Assembly (NCBI GenBank): GCA_949128115.1
Contig: OX421963.1
Coordinates: forward strand, 80,161,635 to 80,225,634
Direction of reading: 5' to 3'
Source: Anaspis maculata
Lineage: Eukaryota > Arthropoda > Insecta > Coleoptera > Scraptiidae
Length of the DNA: 64,000 bases
The stretch's first letter is position 1. Every line of letters starts with the position of its first letter. Positions 57,671-64,000 of the stretch are shown here, piece after piece. A program made the position numbers and the translations under genes. Under the pieces are notes generated by a model, which was not told the DNA's origin, searched no databases, and was given only the letters and a program-made list of their open reading frames with translations.

Positions 57671-60249
57671 GAGGTAGCAGACAGGGCCAATGTCACGGCG
57701 GATTAAAATTAGACGCAAAACATTTCGATCCCTAAAAATAGTGGATGAGCTTTTTCCAGCTCAGCGACTTTGCATCGACTCATTTAACAGTCAAGTTCTG
57801 AATCGTTCCATTAATCTCATTCCACAAGATATTCCGTCGTCGGCTCTATCTCAAAAAGTTCAACAAATGAACACCCTGGACCGATCAGTTCCATTTATAC
57901 TATAACCCAAAAGAAATGTATCAAGTTTCCATTCGCACGGTGGAAATTTCTGATAAATGCAATTTCCACAGTGAAGTTGGAGAAGAAGAAACTGGAAGAA
58001 CGTAATACGAGATACTGAAGAAGACATATCGAAGATAAGGCGTCGGAAATTTACAGCCTTCAAGGTCTCATGACGAAAAGATTGGACAAGTTCGCTAAAA
58101 CAGACCTTTTCCAGTATTGACCAGGAAAGACTATTTTGGGCTCATGTATCATTGGTCAACATTGAAAATTTTACTAGAAGAGGACATCAAATAACGGAGT
58201 TTTTGGACACAAACCTTCGACTTAACATTCGACCAATAAGGGGAGCTACACAAAAATAGTTGGCATACAAGGAGTCAACCACTGAATGAACTTGTACAAA
58301 AGTTGTTTCCCTCGTGGCTTCCAATGGAGTAGAAATCCACCAGAACTCTTGTCTGCGAGAGGTGAGAGGAAGCACCTTAGCATCACAGAAGTACAACAAC
58401 ATAAATTATACCCTTGGATGTGATGGCTCTCTGCTGATTTAGTGGATTGGAGCTTCATAGGAATAGGTAACAATAATGGGCTATGGCTTCGCTAGAGCGC
58501 TACGGGTGAAAATAGCGGCCTCACTCAAGGACGGTCTAGCTTGCCAGTTTTCTTCAAAGAACTTGTTCACTAGTCTTCAAGTCTTCTGAAAGTACAATAT
58601 TCAGTTCACAAAAACATGTTTGCCACATGTTTGCCGCAGAACCTTGACGATTTATTAAAAAAAAGTTCTTTCTTCCTCAGGTCATGACGTGAGAGAAAAC
58701 ATGAAGCCAATTCCATCGATTGCTAACATCGGGAAGAAAACATACTCATAATAACATACCACATAACACATTATTATTTCAAACTTTTATACCGTCTACC
58801 TGCAATTGTATGACCTTCATACATATAAGTACCTAACCATAGACAAGAAAAGGTAAAAATAAATACTCAAAGAAAAAATGAGGCAACAATGAGTAAGTAG
58901 GCAAGGATGTATTCATATCGTATGGATATCTAAAATGATCAGATGGAATATAATTCAGTGTCACCACACCGCGTGGTCTCCCGCCGAGTTTATAAGTTAT
59001 CCGTCTATTAATTTATATATAATAATAAGGACTAAAGGAACATTTCCGAATGATTCTTTTGCTTGAGAGATTGTGCTGTATTTTTTTTTTACTGGATGTC
59101 ACGTTCCCGAGATAGTTCGTTTCTTCGCTTAAAAACATATTTTCTCATTGTAAGTTGCAAGAACCAGCCTTACGGAAATCACAAAGTAAGATTGCTGATC
59201 AGGCGATAAGTACTTTTTTTTACACGGGATATCGCTTGAAAATTTGACGATAAAGTCTTTTCCATACCTTGTCGTGAGAAGCTGCAGTAAGGTTCAATGA
59301 AAGCAGTTGAAGTTTTCTTTTGATTTTCAAAACCAGCTTCCCAAGTGGGGTAACCTGGGTCCCCCACATTTGGAAAATTGGCTGTAACTTTTTTGTATTT
59401 GGGAGTAGGCAATCCAATTCACAGCTATTTGTCAAATTAGTAGCCGAGGCACACACGTTAAATGGAAAGAAAACGGCATTTGATGTTACAAGCAAGCCAC
59501 TTTGCACAGTTGTTACCAAGACACTAACAGACATTTTTTTCCGCAGCACATGAAAATCGATCCCTTAGGAAAGCGGGGGGGGGGAACCCCCTTGGAAAGA
59601 GTAACTTTTTCAAATATTGACCGATTTTCACAATTTTGGTGTCGATTCCACACAATTTGATATCACCAAGAAAAATAGAGACAATGCTAATGCTTAGTTA
59701 CAAGGTATGGTTATTTTTAGGCGCCATTTTCAAAATATGGCCGCCAATTTCGCAAAATTTTATCTGATTTGAAAATAACCTTGTCACATGTCCAAACCGA
59801 CTAATTCAAGGATGCTCTTCACGTTTCCTTTATCTAAAATAATATTCGGTGCATTATTATAACTATTATTATAAATGAGTTCCATAAATCTTACGTCTTA
59901 TTTCAAATTCAACGTCACAACCCGAGTGTGGATTTGAATATTACTATTATTATTATTATTATTATTATTATCATTATTAATGTTATTATTATAATTTATT
60001 GTTCATCAAGAAATTACATCCTTATAACAAGAGGAAACAATAGAAAATAAAAACAAAAGGAACCGGTAATTTGCACAGTTTGTAATAATCTTAAATCAAC
60101 TTAAATCGTACTGAAATAACTACTAACTAATAAATGTATAGAAAGACAAAGAAGGAGGAAAATATAAATACAAATAATCATTCATCCAACGCAAAAGCTC
60201 TTAATTTGAGAACGCCAATCAAGAAATTTGATAGGAGCTTTATCTTGGG
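57671..60249. other. AT-rich spacer, no gene recognised; ATT microsatellite
   Basis: An ATT run lies at about 59946-59972. The stretch 59190-59780 has G/C-run words (TGGGTCCCCCACATTTGG, GGGGGGGGGGAACCCCC) that loosely recall the palindrome family beginning at 60250. Short frames up to 109 codons on both strands are unrecognised. Confidence 0.4.
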
Positions 60250-63200
60250 TATTAGTGCAGTAAAGATAGTCAAAAAATACCCCAAACCTTGAAAAAATTA
60301 ATTCATGAAATTATATAGCAGATATCGATTCAGAGTTTCATTCTTCACCACATACTCAAAGTCCCCGAAAATCCCAGTTGAGCATTCTTCTTGCGGCGCT
60401 GTCAAAGTATGTCATGTTTTCTGCAACTAATCCGAAAATGGTATTCTTGTTTTTGTCACACCAGAGCTACATTGTTGGCTTAGAACTGTTGGTATATACT
60501 GCAGGGCATGACCAGACTTTCGTTTGAACCTCTAACTCGTATTTTCCGAAAAAAAAAACACGGAAGTCGCTTTAATTTCCAATCAACAGTGTTGATTTAG
60601 TTCAATCCGAGGGTTAGTGACCAAGTTTATCACAATCTGTTTGATTTGTCATAGAAACATGAAATTTGGTATGAGTAGTCTTCATAGTCTTCTTCAAATG
60701 TAGACATGACGCCTCGCCATATTTTGGTTAGGGGGGCCTAAGGACCCCCTAAAAATTTGAAGTCTCAGGAACTCCCACAAACCACCGGTAAATATCGTCA
60801 CACATTTCAAAAAGTGATCATTTGACTCTACACCAAACCTTGACAAGAGACACAACAGTTGTCGCCATGTACGCATTGTTCTTCGTGTTAAAAAAAAATT
60901 TTCCGGAGTGTCAAAAAAAACACAGTTTTTAATGATTTTTCAATCGAAGAAACGGTGAGTTGATCTGCTGTGTATCATTATTCACGAACTTGTATTTTAG
61001 GCCAGGCGGTATGTCGGTAAAATCACTACAATCTGGAAAAAACTCCGACCAAAGCTTTTATGGTGTCAAACTCTTCGTAAGGTCAGTAGTTATCTACCAC
61101 TGAGTTTCCGCCCAAAAACGAGTTGTGCTGATTCCTCCACATCTGCGCGAAGGTAAAGGATGCCTCGAAAGTGCAAAAAGACCTGTTAAACCTCCGTGTT
61201 TTTTTCTTATATTTGCCTAAATGCAGACGTACAACTCTTATGCAAACATTGGAAGCATCTGTCATCATCTCTGTGCCAGTCTTACTGTTGAAAAAAAGAT
61301 TTCTTTGTGCGGATCAGATAAATCACGTTTTATTGTTTTTCCACACAAGAAAACGATGGAGCAACATGTATTTTGGATGTTTTCTAATGGCTTGTACTCA
61401 CTGAGCCCATCTATGGCATTAAAATTTCAATAACAGCATTTTTGAAGATGTTGCCAGCAAAAAAGTGAATAATTTTCACCCGCCTGTTCAGCAGCAATTT
61501 TTTCAATTTTACCAAACACCGTTTGCGAAAATTTTATGAGGAATGGAAAGCTCAAACTCTTCTCTAACGATATCGTGCCTGGCTTAACCGCGGCACGCAC
61601 CTGAAAGTCTAAAAAAACTATTTTCTTTTCGAGAGGTCCTGTTTCACCCGTGTGCGGCCGTGCCTACTTGACATACCCCGGACTGATTACACGAGCTTGG
61701 AAATGTACTCTTTTCCAGCTTTAAAACGCGACCATTATTATTGCGACTTTGTACATTGATTTATGAAGAAATCATACATTATTTTATCATTAATGGTCGT
61801 GTTTCAAAGCTGGAAGAGAGTACATTTCCAAGCTTGTGTAATCAGTCCGGTCTACGTCAAGTAAGCATGGCCGCACGCGGGTAAAATAGAACCGCTCGAA
61901 AGAAATCAGTTTCTTACACTCCCAAAAAGCGTGCCGCGGTTAATCCAGATATAATATCATTAGAAAACAGTTCCAGCTTGTCATTTCCTATAAAATTTTC
62001 GAGAATGGTGTTTGGTAAAATTGAAAAAACTCCTGCTGAACAGACGGGTAAAAATTATTCTCTTCTTAGCGGGCAACATCTTCCAAAATGCTGTTATTGA
62101 ATTTTTAACCCCATAAATGGGCTCAGTGAGCACAAGTTATTAGGAAATATCCAAAATACATGTTGCTCCATCGTTTTCTTGTGTGGAAAAACAATTAAAT
62201 GTGATTTATCTGACCCGCACAAAGAAATATTTTTTTTCAACAGTAAGACTGGCACAGAGATGATGACAAATGCTTCCAATGTTTGCGTTAGACTTGTACG
62301 TTTGCATTGAGGCAAATAAAATGAAAAAGTACTGGGGTTTAACAGTTCTTTTTGCACCTTCAAGACATCTTTTACCTTTGGGCAGATGTGGAGGAATTAG
62401 CACAACTCGTTTTTGGGCGGAAACTCAGTGGTAGATACCTACTGACCTTACGAAGAGTTTGACACCATTAAAGCTTTGGTCGGAATTTTTTCCATCCAGA
62501 ATGACCTACTGCCTGGCCTATTTGCCGAAGCTATTCATAAAGTCTGTTTTTAGATATTGTCATTCTAGGGATGACAGCTTCCGAAGAAATGAGCCAATTC
62601 AAGTGTGAAGTTCAACAGCGTTTTTTAATTGTTCCCAATCAATATGATCGACAATTTATGAATGGATGGATAGCTGGAACTGTTCTGTAACCTAATTTTA
62701 TATGACTACACGCGGAGCCAAGCGCAAAAGCATAGGAAATTTTTTTTTCGCGTCGCTCATTATTATAAAATTTGTGCCCCTAGGGTGTGTTGAAAATATT
62801 TCTATACCATGTATTCACTCGAACTGAGTGCTTTGAAGTATTCCACGCCTCGATCCTCATTCTTCGTGCCTTCTACTTGACAACTGCAGATCGTATTGAC
62901 GTTTGTCTATACTCTTTAATCTGTATTTGCTGTTGTTTCGCCAAAGTAGCATGAAATTTGGTGCAATTCTAACAGTGATAGGTGGCGGTTGAAAAAAAAA
63001 ATCTGGACTTTTGCGCATCACTCCTCATCTAGTTATACTCAATAAAATTATAAATTAGTTGAAGCTATCCACCCAATAATAAATTGTCATTCATATCAAT
63101 TGGTAACATTGGAAAAAACGCTGCTGAACTGAGCACTTGAATTGGCTGGTTTCATCTGGAATTTTTGCTTCTAGATGTCAATACGAAGAAATGCACTTTA

Positions 63201-64000
63201 TCAATGGCTTCGGCAGATACGAATTAGTGGATAATGATATGCGGAAGATAAATTTATTCCTCTATTACATGAAAAAAATTATAAAAACCCGTTTTTTTTT
63301 GACATTCCGAAGAATTATTTTTTTTACTATGAAGAACAGTGCGTACATGGTGACAACTGGTGTGTCTCTTGTTGAGATTCAACGTAGAGCCGAATGATCA
63401 CTTTTTGAGATGCGTGACAATTATTTTAATGGTGGTTTGCATGAGATTCTGCAACTTCAATTTTCAAGGGGGTCCCTAAGCCCCCCTAGTCAAAATATGG
63501 CAAGACGCCATGTCTACATTTGAAAAGGGGACCATGAAGACCACTCATACCAAATTTCATGCCTTTATCACAAATAGAACAGATTTTATCAAATTTGGTC
63601 ACTAATCCCCTAACTACACTTGATTACCACTGGTAATTGCAGATTAAAGCGAGTTGCGTGTTTTCTTTTGCGAGAAATAGGATTTAAGCGATTCAGATGA
63701 CGTTCTGGTCATGTCCTGGAGTCTATACGAACAGCTCTGAACTAACAATATAGCTCTAATCTGACAAAAGCGAGGATACAATTTTCGGACTTGTTGCAGC
63801 AAACATGATATACTTTGACAGCACCGCAAGAAAAATGCTCAGATGGGATTTTCGGGGATTTTAAGTACATGGTAGAGGATAATATTTTGAATCGATAACA
63901 GCTTTAAAATTCCATGAAATTATTTTTTCAACCCCAAAACCTATCTTTACTGCACTATATGGTGATTTCATTCAAAATCTCTCTCAACTGCAGGATACCA
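60250..64000. mobile_element. Giant palindrome, arms over 1.5 kb, running off the window
   Basis: The left arm (about 60250-61740) and the right arm (about 61788 to the window end) are reverse complements, with a loop of about 47 bp between GACCATTATTA and TAATGGTCGT. Matching landmarks include TGAAATTTGGTATGAGT, AATGTAGACATG, a GGGGGGCC…GGACCCCC step, CATCATCTCTGTGCCAGTCT and ACTGATTACAC. The right arm carries an extra insert of about 700 bp (62521-63217), itself a foldback element. Related frames in the two arms (61171-61404 plus; 62094-62363 minus) are similar only because the arms are copies. The true termini are not visible on the right. Confidence 0.8.
62521..63217. mobile_element. Foldback element nested in the palindrome's right arm
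   Basis: TTTGCCGAAGCTATTCATAA at 62521 pairs with the reverse complement of the end at 63217 (TCTGCCGAAGCCATTGATAA). The arms keep pairing inward for about 260 bp, through GCCAATTCAAGTG, CAGCGTTTTTT and GGATAGCT words. The sequence has no counterpart in the left arm of the large palindrome, so it was inserted after the palindrome formed or lost from the other arm. Confidence 0.65.

Noticed and set aside
61171..62363. Two similar small frames on opposite strands, suggesting a conserved peptide
   Set aside because: They lie in the two arms of the palindrome, so similarity follows from the inverted duplication and says nothing about coding.

Overview
This is eukaryotic nuclear DNA, almost certainly from an arthropod and most likely an insect. 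It carries relics of Jockey-, RTE- and I/LOA-like LINEs, Ty3/gypsy and Ty1/copia elements, hAT and Tc1/mariner elements, foldback elements and microsatellites. There are no operons, ribosome binding sites or long intact genes. A hemipteran such as a whitefly would fit the style of the repeats, but that is a guess. I found no intact protein-coding gene and no convincing RNA gene. All recognisable protein similarity comes from mobile elements, nearly all of it broken. The window looks like intergenic DNA or a very large intron.

Layout. Two kinds of DNA alternate. The first is CpG-rich, apparently unique non-coding blocks at about 3.2-4.3, 13.7-15.3, 19.5-20.1, 21.2-22.2, 23.4-24.2, 26.9-28.5, 31.3-33.8, 35.4-36.3, 38.9-40.9, 44.9-46.1, 49.3-51.3, 53.6-54.5 and 56.5-57.7 kb. 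They are rich in CGCG runs and in TAATTA / TTTATG-type words. All recognisable transposons except one doubtful 57-bp trace at 40.27 kb lie outside them. The second is AT-richer, repeat-laden DNA between the blocks. My inference, not shown by the sequence alone, is that the blocks are constrained regulatory DNA around a developmental gene outside the window.

Mobile elements, left to right: a Tc1/mariner-type element with TA duplication and 195-bp inverted ends (125-889); a LINE reverse-transcriptase (RT) relic split by a hAT element with a perfect 8-bp target duplication (5835-7331); two GC-rich foldback elements sharing a 37-bp terminus (7336, 11211); a hAT transposase tail (9500); an RTE-like LINE 3' end (11216-11940); a LINE RT relic (16730-18390); a small inverted-terminal-repeat element (20662-20817); a Ty1/copia relic (22600-23065); two related Jockey-like LINEs on the minus strand (29058-30590 and 36722-38630); a LINE endonuclease relic (41635-42110); Ty3/gypsy relics (43735, 49045, 51349, 53058); a second hAT element with a perfect 8-bp duplication (46154-47254); an RNase H-bearing LINE on the minus strand (51590-52810); a 1.57-kb foldback element (54495-56060); and a giant palindrome from about 60250 past the window end, with a smaller foldback element nested in its right arm.

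Unusual repeats. A tandem array of roughly 95-bp units, each carrying the gypsy RT motif MPFGLRNAP, is split by a LINE (36.4-38.9 kb). An 18-20-nt motif near GAGGTCTGGTCAGTTGAA recurs ten times on both strands. Several degenerate arrays (46, 72, about 115 and 130 bp periods) keep only a short core. These are the best candidates for something not yet described.
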